Shown here piece by piece: positions 9,891-19,015 of a DNA stretch of 64,000 nucleotides (position 1 is the stretch's first letter; each line of letters starts with the position of its first letter). Position numbers and translations under genes: made by a program. Where the stretch lies: assembly GCF_027594785.1 (NCBI RefSeq), contig NZ_CP075584.1:62001-126000 (forward strand), written 5' to 3'. The notes under the pieces are model-generated. The model was not told where the DNA came from. It did not search any database and was given only the letters and a program-made list of their open reading frames with translations. Source of the stretch: Cryobacterium breve (GTDB lineage: Bacteria > Actinomycetota > Actinomycetes > Actinomycetales > Microbacteriaceae).

Positions 9891-10800
9891 GTGACGGTCC
9901 AGGAACAGAAGAGCATTGGCGTGCCCGCAGCGCCCGCGCGCCCGGTCGAGGTGTACGACTTCCGTCGTCCGACGACCCTCGCGCGCGAACACTCGCGCGT
10001 TCTTGAACTCGCCTTCGAGACCTTCGCCCGCCAGTGGGGCACCCAGCTGACCGCCAAGGTTCGCGTGATGTCCCAGGTCACCTGCGAACACGTCCTGATG
10101 CGCAGCTACGACGAATACGCGAGGCTCCTTGCCGTCGTCGACCGCGATGGTGCTGTGCCCGATCGGAAGCCTGACAGCCAAGGCCGTGATCCAGTTCCCG
10201 ACCGCGGCGGCCCTGTCCTGGGTGAGCCACATGCTCGGCGGCAGCGAGGTTCCTCTGCTTCCCGAGCGCACCTTCACTCAGATCGAGCTCGCCCTCGTGC
10301 GGCGCCTGATGGAGGATGCCCTCGAGGACCTGCGGTACTCCCTGGGAACGCTGCTCGTCCTGCCCATCTCCTTCGGCGGCATCCAGTACAACTCCCAGTT
10401 CGCCCAGGCCGCGGCCACGAGCGACCTCGTCATCGTCGCGACGTTCTCGATGCGGGTCGGTGAGACCACCTCGACCGCCACTCTTGCGCTGCCCGCCGAG
10501 ACCCTGCTTCCCCAGCTCGGGGAGTCGATCCCGGTCATCACCGCCGAGGAACAGCAGGAGAAACTGCACGCCCAGCTCGCCTGGGTTCCCGTCGACCTGT
10601 CCCTGCAGCTCAGCCCGATCCGGGTGCTTCCCAGCGTCATCCTCGGCCTTGCCGTCGGTGACCTGTTGCCCGTCCCGCACTCCAGGCATCGCCCGCTCGA
10701 CCTCGTCGTCGACGGGCGCACCCTGGCCAGGGCCGCCGTCGGATCCAACGGCTCCCGCCTGGCCTGCATCGTCACCGACACCGAGGAACTGTCCCCATGA
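9891..10800 (+). CDS. fliM: Flagellar motor switch protein FliM (frameshifted in this sequence)
   Basis: FliM is the middle C-ring protein that binds CheY-P. A GTG start at 9891 gives VYDFRRPTTLAREHSRVLELAFETFARQWGTQLTAKVRV, typical of FliM. The frame breaks at GAGGCTC (10121-10127); deleting one G gives YDEYASSLPSSTAMVLCPI and the rest in the frame ending at the TGA at 10800. That part contains the FliM-type ...RTFTQIELALVRRLMEDALEDLRYSL and the C-terminal beta-rich SpoA-like domain (LQLSPIRVLPSVILGLAVGDLLPV). Corrected length is ~302 residues. The N-terminal CheY-binding peptide is not obvious. It overlaps fliN as ATGA at 10797. The 114 bp upstream of the start hold no gene. Confidence 0.92.
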
Positions 10801-11496
10801 GCCCTGCCACGACCACCATCCGCAATCTCGTCGAGGCCCTGCTCGCGGTCCTGCCAACGCCCACCCGCCTGCAGGCGACCCCGTGCTCCGGAGGAGCCCT
10901 TGCCGGACGCCTCGGCGCCGGCGTCGTCGCATCCTTCGTCGGCGTCACGAGCGCCGACCTCGCGATCGTCCTGACCGACCCGCACTCGCTCGACGCCGCA
11001 GCCGGCAACGGCGCCTTTTTCGAGCCTCGACGTCCTGCGGCCTGCCCTCGACAGCGCCGCGACGGTGCTCGGCATCGGCGTGCTCGGCGCCTCCCGCCTC
11101 GAAGACGTCACGGCCCTGTTCGCGGATGCCGACACGAGCGTTTTCGAGCTCGCGAGCGAGGGCGTCGTGAGCGCCTGGTTCGCGATCCGCCTTCGTGAGA
11201 ACGGCGCAGGCTCCGGCATCCCGCGCGCCGACCGACCGTCCGTCGCCGGCAAGCTCGGCCGGATCAACAGCGTCGAAATGGCCCTGACCGTTGAGATCGG
11301 CCGCACCCGGATGTCCGTGCGCGACGTGCTCGCCCTCGAACCCGGCGCCGTGATCGAGCTCGACCGTTCCGCGGGAGCCCCTGCGGACATCCTCCTGAAC
11401 GGCCGCCTGATCGCCCACGGCGAGATCGTCGTCGTCGACCAGGACTACGCCGTGCGGATCACCCAGATCCTCGATGTCGCCGAAGGCCTGAGCTAG
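10797..11496 (+). CDS. fliN: Flagellar motor switch protein FliN, long form (frameshifted in this sequence)
   Basis: FliN completes the C-ring with FliG and FliM. The SpoA/FliN domain is at the C-terminus (NSVEMALTVEIGRTRMSVRDVLALEPGAVIELDRSAGAPADILLNGRLIAHGEIVVVDQDYAVRI). An N-terminal ~145-residue domain precedes it, as in FliY/long FliN proteins of Gram-positives. The two parts lie in frames differing by one base, breaking at GAGCCTC (11022-11028). Removing one C restores Phe-Glu-Leu-Asp-Val-Leu. Corrected length is ~232 residues. The ATG at 10797 overlaps the fliM stop, and the stop abuts the fliO GTG directly. Whether the N-domain has CheC-like phosphatase activity is not visible. Confidence 0.9.
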
Positions 11497-12054
11497 GTGG
11501 ACACCCTTCTCGTCGCCCTCCGCGTCGCGCTCTCCCTCGCTGTTGTGGTCGGACTCCTCTGGGTCCTCCAGCGCCGCATGCAGAAGGGCACCCGTCGCGG
11601 CCCGAAGGCCAGCCTCGTGTCGGTCGTCGGCCGGCAGGGGCTCGGCCAGAAGGCATCCGTCGTCGTCGTCGACGTCGAGGGCCGGCGCTTCGTGCTCGGC
11701 GTGACCGAGCAGTCGGTCACCGTGCTGCACGACGCGCCGAGCCCGGCGGAGAGCTTCGCCACCACACTGCACGCGGCGGACGCGGACACGACGACGAGAC
11801 TCTCCGCAGGGATCACCGCGACGGCTACCGCGGGCGCGTACGAGCCCGCGGCGAGCGTCGCGGCCGATGAAGAGGTGCTTCCCGCCCCGCTCACTTTCCG
11901 GCCCCGGCACGACCGGGGCACCCGCGCCGCAGAGTCGGCCGTGCGCGCCGAGTCGGGACCGGGCTCGTGCTCCCGGCCGAACCGCCTCGCCGGATCGATC
12001 CTCTCGCCGGCGACGTGGCAGCAGACTGCCGCGGCACTCCGGCAGGGACGGTGA
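11497..12054 (+). CDS. fliO: Flagellar biosynthesis protein FliO
   Basis: A 185-residue protein with one N-terminal TM helix (VALRVALSLAVVVGLLWVLQRRM, about residues 6-28) followed by the compact FliO cytoplasmic domain SLVSVVGRQGLGQKASVVVVDVEGRRFVLGVTEQSVTVLH. The remaining ~100 residues are low complexity. FliO assists assembly of the FliP ring of the export gate. The GTG at 11497 immediately follows the fliN TAG; the stop overlaps the fliP GTG as GTGA. Small size, topology and position before fliP support the call. Confidence 0.87.
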   Translation: MDTLLVALRVALSLAVVVGLLWVLQRRMQKGTRRGPKASLVSVVGRQGLGQKASVVVVDVEGRRFVLGVTEQSVTVLHDAPSPAESFATTLHAADADTTTRLSAGITATATAGAYEPAASVAADEEVLPAPLTFRPRHDRGTRAAESAVRAESGPGSCSRPNRLAGSILSPATWQQTAAALRQGR

Positions 12055-12954
12055 ACACCCGCGCCCTGCGCCCCGGCCCGCCCGGGCTCCGTGCCTCGCG
12101 CTCCGACGCCCTCCGCCGTGCGGACCGGGTGCGCTCCACCAGGCTCCTCGTGATCGCGGCACTCGTGCTCGTCATCGTCCTGTCCATCGTGCTGCTCGCC
12201 ACGAGCGCGGGCCACGCGGCGACGCTCGCCCCGGTCGCCCCTGTGGACCCGGTGGCGCCGAGCACCCCGACGCCCGCCACAGGCACCGGCCTCAGCGTCG
12301 ACATCAACGGCCCGGACGGGTCGCCGTCTTCGGCGATCGTGACCCTGATCGGGATCACCCTGCTGTCGGTCGCCCCGGCGCTCCTGCTGATGATGACGAG
12401 CTTCACCAAGATCTTCGTGGTGCTCGCGATGACGCGCAACGCCCTCGCGCTCCCGTCGATCCCACCGAACCAGGTGCTCGCGGGACTCGCCCTGTTCCTG
12501 TCGCTGTTCATCATGGCGCCCGTGCTGACCGACATCAACAACCACGCCCTGCAGCCCTACCTGAACGGCACGCTCTCCTTCGATGACGCGGTCACGATCG
12601 GCTCGGCGCCGCTGCGCACCTTCATGCTCGCCCACACCCGCGAGGAAGACCTCGCCCTGATGACCAGGGCCGCCGACCAGGCCAACCCGGTGAGCCGCGA
12701 CGCCGTGTCCCTGCTCACCCTGATCCCGGCGTTCATGATCTCCGAGCCTGCGGGCGGCCTTCATCATCGGCTTCGTCATCTTCATCCCGTTCCTCGTCAT
12801 CGACATCGTCGTCTCCGCGGCACTGATGTCGATGGGCATGATGATGCTGCCGCCGGTGATGATCTCGCTCCCGTTCAAGATCCTGCTGTTCGTGCTCGTC
12901 GACGGCTGGGGACTGATCATCACAACCCTCATCACGAGTTATCGGGGTGGCTGA
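12051..12954 (+). CDS. fliP: Flagellar export gate protein FliP (frameshifted in this sequence)
   Basis: FliP forms the core pore of the export gate. A GTG at 12051 gives a signal-like hydrophobic stretch ([25 protein letters not shown]), then the conserved [24 protein letters not shown] and [21 protein letters not shown] segments. At GAGCCTG (12744-12750) the frame shifts. Removing one C gives [27 protein letters not shown] and the [23 protein letters not shown] end, the classical FliP C-terminus. Corrected length is ~300 residues. The stop overlaps the fliQ ATG as TGATG at 12952-12956. Confidence 0.94.
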
Positions 12955-13229
12955 TGGATTCCAACGCCATTCTCGACATCGGCATGCAGGCGATCATCGT
13001 CGCGGGCAAGCTCTCCGCGCCGATCCTGATCACCGCGCTCGTCGTCGGTTTCGCCATCTCCCTGCTGCAGTCGATCACGCAGATCCAGGAGGTGACGCTC
13101 TCCTTCGTGCCTAAGGCGATCGCCGTCTGCATCGCCCTGCTCATCTGCGGGCACTGGATGATCTCCGAGATCGTCTCGTTCACGACAGCCCTCTTCGACA
13201 AGATCCCGACGCTCATCGGCGGCGGCTGA
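12954..13229 (+). CDS. fliQ: Flagellar export gate protein FliQ
   Basis: A 91-residue protein with two TM helices separated by the family's short charged loop: IDIG-like start, LSAPILITALVVGFAISLLQSITQIQEVTLSFVPK, then AIAVCIALLICGHWMISEIVSF. This is the typical FliQ pattern (Q-S-x-T-Q-I-x-E-x-T-L-x-F-x-P-K). FliQ subunits wrap the FliP/FliR pore. The ATG overlaps the fliP stop and the TGA overlaps the fliR ATG, so it is tightly coupled on both sides. It is intact. Confidence 0.95.
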   Translation: MDSNAILDIGMQAIIVAGKLSAPILITALVVGFAISLLQSITQIQEVTLSFVPKAIAVCIALLICGHWMISEIVSFTTALFDKIPTLIGGG

Positions 13230-13987
13230 TGAACATCACCCTCGACTTCACCTGGATCGAGGCCGTCATGCTCGCCGGGGTGCGACTGATCGCCTTCCTC
13301 GTGATCGCCCCGCCGTTCTCCTACAACGCGTTCCCGCTCCGGATCAAGGGCATGCTCTCCCTCGGGCTCGCCCTCGCCGTTTCGCCCGTCGTCACCCCCG
13401 GCTACGTGTCCCCGGACACCGGCGGCTTCATCCTCGCGCTCCTGCTCGAAATCGTCGTCGGCGGCATGCTCGGTTTCCTGGTTCTGATCGTGTTCTCCGC
13501 CGTGCAATCGGCGGGCAACCTGATCGACCAATTCGGCGGATTCCAGCTCGCCCAGGGCTTCGACCCGCAGGCGATGGTCAACGGCGCCATGTTCACCCGG
13601 CTCTACCAGATGACCGCCATCGCGCTCCTCTTCGCCTCTGGCGGCTACCAGCTCATCATCGGTGGCCTGGCCCGGAGCTTCACGGCCATCCCGATCGGCG
13701 GCGGAATGGACCTCGCCGCCCCGGTCCAGGCCGCAACGAACGCCGTCGGCCAGTTGCTGCTCTCCGCCGTGCAGATCGCCGGCCCGCTCATCGTCGTCCT
13801 CTTCCTGGCTGATGCCGGCCTCGGCCTGCTCACCCGGGTCGCGCCCGCGCTCAACGCCTTCGCCCTCGGCTTCCCGCTCAAGATCCTGATCACCCTCACG
13901 CTCGGGGCGAGCGCCTTCGTCGCGCTCCCTCGCATCGTGTCCGCCCTCACCGACACCGCCGTGACAACCATGCTCGGGGTGAAGTAG
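13229..13987 (+). CDS. fliR: Flagellar export gate protein FliR
   Basis: A 252-residue protein with about six hydrophobic helices, including LIAFLVIAPPFSYNAFPLRIKGMLSLGLALAVSPVV near the N-terminus and GNLIDQFGGFQLAQGFDP in the middle (the FliR G-x-x-I-D-x-x-x-G-F segment). The LADAGLGLLTRVAPALNAFALGFPLKILITL segment is the signature of the FliR C-half. FliR contributes one subunit to the FliP5-FliQ4-FliR1 gate. Intact, with TGATG overlap to fliQ and only a direct stop/ATG junction to flhB (13987/13988). Confidence 0.95.
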   Translation: MNITLDFTWIEAVMLAGVRLIAFLVIAPPFSYNAFPLRIKGMLSLGLALAVSPVVTPGYVSPDTGGFILALLLEIVVGGMLGFLVLIVFSAVQSAGNLIDQFGGFQLAQGFDPQAMVNGAMFTRLYQMTAIALLFASGGYQLIIGGLARSFTAIPIGGGMDLAAPVQAATNAVGQLLLSAVQIAGPLIVVLFLADAGLGLLTRVAPALNAFALGFPLKILITLTLGASAFVALPRIVSALTDTAVTTMLGVK

Positions 13988-15232
13988 ATGTCGGACTCCG
14001 GCGAAAAGACCGAGCAGGCCACCGACAAACGGATGAAGGAGGTCCGTGCCAAGGGCCAGCTCTCCAAGTCGCAGGACCTCACCGCGTGGATCGGCATCGG
14101 CGCCGCCGCCGCCCTCGCGCCGGTCACGATCAGCCTTGGGTCCCAGGCCGGCGCCAGCCAGCTCGACGCGCTGCACGCGATCGTCGCGAATCCGAGCCCC
14201 GAACTCGCCGAACAACTCATGGGGGACGCGTTCTCCTCTCTGGCCGGAACCCTGACCCCGATGCTCGCGACCGTGTTCGCCGTCGTCCTCATCGGCGCAG
14301 CTGCCCAGGGCGGCGTGCACCTCAAGAAACTCGAGGGCAAGTACGACCAGTTCAACCTCGTCACCGGGCTCGGCCGCACCTTCGGCGGCCAGGCGGTCTG
14401 GCAGGGTGTCAAGGCGCTGCTGAAGACCGCGGCGGTCGGTGTCGTGTTGACCCTGGTGATCCAGGGGCTCGCCCCGATCCTGATGACCGCGGGCGGTCTC
14501 CCGGTCGCCGCCTTGATCGACGCGGCAGGGGGAGGCGCAGGCTCGCTCGTGCAGGCGGCCGTCGTCTCCGGCCTTGTGCTCGCCGCCGCCGACGTCTTCG
14601 TGGTGATGCGCCGCAACCGCAAACGCACCCGGATGACCAAGAAAGAGGTCACCGACGAGAACAAGAGCTCGGAAGGCGACCCCCGGATCAAGTCGCAGCG
14701 CCGCTCCCGGCAGCTCGCCATGAGCCGGAACCGGATGATCGCATCCGTGTCGACCGCCGACGTCGTGCTCGTCAACCCGACCCACTTCGCCGTCGCCCTC
14801 CGCTACGAGCCGGGCAAGTCCGCTCCGAGGGTCGTCGCGACGGGGGCAGGCGTCATCGCCCTGCGCATCCGCGAGCAGGCGGCGAGCGACGGGGTGCCGA
14901 TCGTGCGCGACATCCCGCTCGCCCGTGCACTCCACAGCGCCTGCAAGCTCGGCGACGAGATCCCGGTCGAGCTCTACAACGCCGTCGCCCGCGTGCTCGC
15001 GTTCGTGCTCGCGCTTAAGACCCGCGGCGGGGCCTCCGGCTCCGGCTACACGACGGGCTACGGCGAGGACGCCGGAGTACACACCCTCACGCCGTCCGCC
15101 CACGCCATTCCGACGGCATTCGCCGGAGCCGGAGCCGGCCCGGCCGCGCGCGCCCCCTCCCGCTCCGCCGCCGACTCTGCCTCCCACTCCGCCGCTCACT
15201 CCGCCGCTCACTCCACCGGAGGTTCCCGATGA
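13988..15232 (+). CDS. flhB: Flagellar export switch protein FlhB
   Basis: A 414-residue FlhB. The N-terminus SGEKTEQATDKRMKEVRAKGQLSKSQDL is diagnostic. Four TM helices follow, then the cytoplasmic linker (RRNRKRTRMTKKEVTDENKSSEGDPRIKSQRRSRQLAM). The autocleavage site NPTH is in VVLVNPTHFAVALRYEPGK, followed by DIPLARALHSACKLGDEIPVELYNAVARVLAFV. FlhB senses FliK and switches from hook to filament export. The last ~55 residues are a low-complexity His/Ser/Ala repeat tail (SAADSASHSAAHSAAHS-type) not typical of FlhB. It overlaps flhA by 4 bases. Confidence 0.96.
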   Translation: MSDSGEKTEQATDKRMKEVRAKGQLSKSQDLTAWIGIGAAAALAPVTISLGSQAGASQLDALHAIVANPSPELAEQLMGDAFSSLAGTLTPMLATVFAVVLIGAAAQGGVHLKKLEGKYDQFNLVTGLGRTFGGQAVWQGVKALLKTAAVGVVLTLVIQGLAPILMTAGGLPVAALIDAAGGGAGSLVQAAVVSGLVLAAADVFVVMRRNRKRTRMTKKEVTDENKSSEGDPRIKSQRRSRQLAMSRNRMIASVSTADVVLVNPTHFAVALRYEPGKSAPRVVATGAGVIALRIREQAASDGVPIVRDIPLARALHSACKLGDEIPVELYNAVARVLAFVLALKTRGGASGSGYTTGYGEDAGVHTLTPSAHAIPTAFAGAGAGPAARAPSRSAADSASHSAAHSAAHSTGGSR

Positions 15233-17281
15233 AGACCACCCTCGCCAGGCTCGCCGTCCCGATCGGCGTGGTCGGCATCATCCTGCTCCTCGTCGTCCCG
15301 GTCCCCGCCGTGCTGCTCGACATGCTGATCATCGTCAACATCCTGCTCGGCCTCGTGGTGCTCCTCACGACCATGTTCGTCAAGAAGCCGCTCGACTTCT
15401 CGGTGTTCCCGTCCCTCCTCCTCGTGGCGACCCTGTTCCGGCTAGGCCTCAACGTCGCATCCACCCGCCTGGTGCTCGGCGACGGCTACGCAGGACAGGT
15501 GATCGCCTCGTTCGGCCAGGTCGCCGTCGGCGGGTCGATCATCATCGGCGCCGTCATCTTCCTGATCCTCGTCGTGATCCAGTTCGTCGTCGTCACCAAG
15601 GGCGCCGAGCGGGTCGCCGAGGTGGGCGCCCGGTTCACCCTCGACGCCATGCCCGGCAAGCAGATGGCGATCGACGCCGACCTCAACGCCGGCCTGATCA
15701 CCGACACCCAGGCCAGGGAGCGCCGGGCGGAGGTCTCCGCGGAGGCCGACTTCTACGGCGCGATGGACGGCGCCTCGAAGTTCGTCAAGGGTGACGCGAT
15801 CGCCGGAATCATCATCATCATCATCAACCTCGTCGGCGGCATCGGCATCGGGATGATCCAGCGCGGTATGTCGATCACGGATGCGATGAGCACGTATTCG
15901 CTGCTGACCATCGGTGACGGGCTCGTCACCCAGATCCCGGCCCTCCTGATGGCCGTCTCGACCGGCATGATCGTGACCCGGTCCAACGCCGAGTCCGACA
16001 TCGGGGCCACCGCGTCGGCGCAGGCTCACCCAGTCCCGCAACGCGCTCATGATCGCCGGCGGCGCCGCCCTGCTGATGGCGCTCATCCCGGGCATGCCGA
16101 TCCTCCCGTTCGTGGTCGCCGGGGCGAGCCTGCTTCTCGTCGCCCAGCGGATCAAGGCGAGCGAGGCACGGGAGCAGGTCAGGCAGGAGTCCGCCGCCCT
16201 CGCCGAACGGGCCCCCGTGCGCTCGGACACGCCGGAGGACCTGATCGAGTCGATGCGGGTGCACGCCCTCGAGATCCTGCTCGCGTCGGACCTCGTCGAC
16301 CTCGTCTCCGGCGCCCAGGACGACCTGCTCGCCCGGGTGCGCGCCCTGCGCCGCAAGATCGCGATCGACCTCGGCGTCGTCGTTCCTCCGGTCCGCACCC
16401 GCGACAGCGTCGAATTGCCCTCTGCGACCTACGTCATCCGCATCGCGGGCGTCGAGGCCGGCCGCGGGCTCGCGCCGTCCGGCAAGGTGCTCGCCCTCGG
16501 TGACAACCTCGAAGGCCTGCCGGGCACCGCGACCGTCGAGCCGGTCTTCGGCCTCGCCGGCAAATGGGTGCCGAGCGAGATGCGGCACAGTGCGGAGATG
16601 GCCGGGGCGACCGTCATCGACCGGGTCTCCGTGCTCGTGACCCACCTCTCCTCGATCGTCACCGGGAATGCGGCGCGGCTGCTCACCCGGGAGGACGTGC
16701 GCGTGCTGACCGACGGCGTCAAGCAGGTCAACCCGGCCGCCGTCGACGACCTGATCCCCGGCATGCTCTCCCTTGCCGAGGTGCAGCGGGTGCTTCAGGG
16801 CCTCCTGATGGAGCAGATCCCGATCAACGACCTCTCCCGGATCTACGAGGCGCTCTCGCTCCGGGCGAAGGCATCGACCGACCCGGAGGGACTGATCGAG
16901 GCCGCCAGGCAGGGCCTCGGCCCGGCGTTGGCCGCCCAGTACCTCGACGACGGACTGCTCCGCGTGATCATGATCGAGCCCGGCCTCGAGCAGTCCCTGC
17001 TCGAAGGCATGCGCGCCTCGGAGCAGGGCACCCAGATCATGCTCGAACCCGCAAGGATCGACGCGATCCTGGGCTCGCTCAAGGCCTCGCTCGCAACCGT
17101 GGAGGCGAGCGGGCTGACCGCCGTGCTCGTCTGCGCCCCTGCCCTCCGCCCGGCGATCCACCGGCTCGTCTCCGCGCAGACCGGCGGGCTCCCGGTGCTG
17201 TCCTACCTCGAGGTCACCTCCGCGAACGTCGCCATCGAGACCGTGGGGGTGGTCCGTGGAACCGAAACGATTTCAGCTTGA
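15229..17281 (+). CDS. flhA: Flagellar export gate protein FlhA (frameshifted in this sequence)
   Basis: FlhA forms the nonameric export gate ring. The N-terminal membrane half is clear: PVPAVLLDMLIIVNILLGLVVLL, the DFSVFPSLLLVATLFRLGLNVASTRLVL segment and RFTLDAMPGKQMAIDADLNAGLI. The frame breaks at CAGGCTC (16021-16027); removing one G gives Ala-Gln-Leu-Thr-Gln-Ser-Arg-Asn and rejoins the second half with VVPPVRTRDSVELPSATYVIRIAGVEAGRG and the C-terminal IEPGLEQSLLEGM...VLVCAPALRPAIHRLVSAQTGGLPVLSYLE. Corrected length is ~683 residues, normal. It overlaps the next gene by 26 bases. Confidence 0.95.
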
Positions 17282-18413
17282 CGGTCCGACGCTTCCTGAA
17301 CTCAAGGCACGCATCCTCGCCGAACACGGGGCGGATGCCCGCATCGTCTCCGCCGAACGGGTCACGGTCGGCGGCATCCGCGGCTTCTTCGCCCGCCGCC
17401 ACTACGAGGTCACGGTCGAAGTGCCCGAGCGGCGCCGCCGGGCGGCGCACGCCCAGCCGGTGCGGATGGTACCGCTCGAGCGCGACGAACCGGGCGACGG
17501 TGACAGGACCGGGACCGGGACCGCGCTGCCCGGACGCGCGGCGCGGCTCGGGATCCTCGCCCTTCTCGAGGACGCCGACGGGGCCGATGATCCGGGAGCC
17601 CTCGGGAGCCCCCGAGCCTCCATCCAGACCCCGCTGCTCTCGACCGGCTCCGCGGGCTTCGCCCAGCTGATGGACGAACTCACGTTCGCCGTGTCCGAGC
17701 CGGTTCCCGAGCGAACTTCCGAAGGCTTGCCCGGGCCCGTCGGCGAACCGGGGCCGTCCGGCCTCGTGACCGAGGCCGGTGCGCCGTGGGACGCGGGGAG
17801 GTACCGGCGGCCGGCGGCCCTGTCGGCCCGTGCCGGGCATCCGGTGCCGCGACACGCGGGACAGGTCGCAGTGCCGCGGGCGTTGACGCGCCCCGGCGAC
17901 CTCATCGTCCTCGTCGGCTCACCGGCGGAGACCCTTCGCATCGCGGGGATGATGGCCGCGATGGACGGGGCCGCCGAGGTACTAGTGGCCGGCTCCGTGG
18001 TGTCCGAGGGCGCTCGTCGGGTCGATGACCGGCGCTCCGCCCTCGCTGCGCGCGCCGGGGGAGTCGCCCGCGGGCGCACCTGCTTCCTCGCCTTCGGTAT
18101 CGGAGAGACCCCGGGGGACCGCGAATACCTCGGCGGCGACCTGCTGATGGTCGGCGCCGACCAGACCTGGGTCGTGGTGGATGCCGGCCGCAAGCCCTCT
18201 GACACGGTCTCCTGGGTCGGACTGGTCGCCGCCGTGCTCGCGATCGACGCGGTCGCCGTCGTCGGATCCACGACGACATCATCTCCGGAAACCGTCGATG
18301 AACTGGGCATTCCGATCGGCTGGGTCGACGGGGTGCCCGCGGTCTCCGCGACGCTCGGACGTCCCGCAGCCCGCCTCCCTGACGCGCCCGATGCCCGCGC
18401 TAGGCTGGCATGA
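17256..18413 (+). CDS. FlhF-like protein with degenerate GTPase domain
   Basis: A 385-residue protein occupying the usual flhF slot after flhA. Residues ~1-50 match the FlhF N-domain (LKARILAEHGADARIVSAERVTVGGIRGFFARRHYEVTVEV). A low-complexity linker follows. From ~215 there is a Rossmann-like remnant: DLIVLVGSPAETLRIAGMMA sits where FlhF/SRP GTPases have GPTGVGKTTT, with no Lys-Thr. WVVVDAGRKPSD replaces the DTAGR motif region, and the segment VGSTTTSSPETVDELGIPIGWVDG recalls the FlhF C-terminal G-T-x-K-Q/E region. GTP binding by the canonical P-loop is therefore unlikely. A GTG at 17256 is the best start. The frame is intact throughout, so the degeneration is not caused by a frameshift. 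Confidence 0.7.
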   Translation: MEPKRFQLDGPTLPELKARILAEHGADARIVSAERVTVGGIRGFFARRHYEVTVEVPERRRRAAHAQPVRMVPLERDEPGDGDRTGTGTALPGRAARLGILALLEDADGADDPGALGSPRASIQTPLLSTGSAGFAQLMDELTFAVSEPVPERTSEGLPGPVGEPGPSGLVTEAGAPWDAGRYRRPAALSARAGHPVPRHAGQVAVPRALTRPGDLIVLVGSPAETLRIAGMMAAMDGAAEVLVAGSVVSEGARRVDDRRSALAARAGGVARGRTCFLAFGIGETPGDREYLGGDLLMVGADQTWVVVDAGRKPSDTVSWVGLVAAVLAIDAVAVVGSTTTSSPETVDELGIPIGWVDGVPAVSATLGRPAARLPDAPDARARLA

Positions 18414-18805
18414 TGCTGGTTCTCACGCGCAAGCCGGGGGAGAAAATCCTCATCGGCGATGACATCGTCATCACCGTCCTCGATGTGCGCGGCGACAGCA
18501 TCCGCATCGGCGTCGACGCCCCGCGCGGCGTCAAGATCCAGCGCGACGAGGTCCTTCGCGCGGTCATCGAGGCGAACCTCTCCGCAAGCCGGAACGGGAG
18601 CCTCACCGACGAGGACGCCGAGGCGGCAGAAGCACACCTCAAGGCGGCCCTCGGCCTGTTGCGACCCCCGCTGGAGCGACGCCGACGCCAACAGCAACAG
18701 CAACAGCAACAGCAACGCCAGCAGCAACACCGACGCCGACCCCGACCGCGTCACCCGTCCCGCACCCGCCATTGCCGCCCCTGTAGCCACGGCATCCGCG
18801 CCTGA
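18410..18805 (+). CDS. csrA: Carbon storage regulator CsrA with Gln-rich C-terminal tail
   Basis: CsrA is an RNA-binding dimer that represses translation, in Gram-positives typically of flagellin under FliW control. Residues 1-55 are canonical: MLVLTRKPGEKILIGDDIVITVLDVRGDSIRIGVDAPRGVKIQRDEV. CsrA usually ends around 60-80 residues; here the frame goes on to ~130, with ERRRR followed by runs of Gln from a CAGCAA-type repeat (about 18688-18728) and then Arg/Pro. The tail may be real or a product of an indel near CCCCC at 18665. Start is ATG 18410 or 18413. It overlaps the preceding stop by 4 bases. Its TGA (18803-18805) forms the edge of the palindrome. No FliW gene is in the window. Confidence 0.88.
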   Translation: MMLVLTRKPGEKILIGDDIVITVLDVRGDSIRIGVDAPRGVKIQRDEVLRAVIEANLSASRNGSLTDEDAEAAEAHLKAALGLLRPPLERRRRQQQQQQQQQRQQQHRRRPRPRHPSRTRHCRPCSHGIRA

Positions 18806-18859
18806 GTTACGGAAAGAGCACCTTCGTCGAGTCGACGAAGGTGCTCTTTCCGTAACTCA
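18803..18859. repeat. 57-bp perfect palindrome, copy 1 (also candidate terminator)
   Basis: Two perfectly complementary 28-base arms (18803-18830 and 18832-18859) surround a single G at 18831. The core includes GGAAAGAGCACCTTCG and its complement. It begins at the csrA stop codon and lies about 155 bp before the dehydrogenase gene. A near-identical element occurs at 24601-24657. It could terminate the flagellar transcript, but the arms are longer than a normal terminator and there is no T-run outside the stem. The rest of the 18860-19015 gap has an A+T-richer stretch around 18925-18945 that may contain a promoter; no clear -35/-10 pair is claimed. Confidence 0.9.
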
Positions 18860-19015
18860 AGCGCCGTGCACCGGAACGCATCGTGACGCCCCGATGACCC
18901 GCGGGCGGCGGCTTTCCTCTTGCCGGAAAAAGGCCGTATTAATTTGTGGCGAGGCCGCCCATAGTGTTCAACCCAAGAACGCAGCACAGCAGATACGCGA
19001 TCAAGGGAGACATAC

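Noticed and set aside
11967..13229. Fused FliP-FliQ protein of 420 residues
   Set aside because: FliP's true stop (12952-12954) is bypassed only because of the frameshift near 12747; fliQ has a coupled ATG at 12954.
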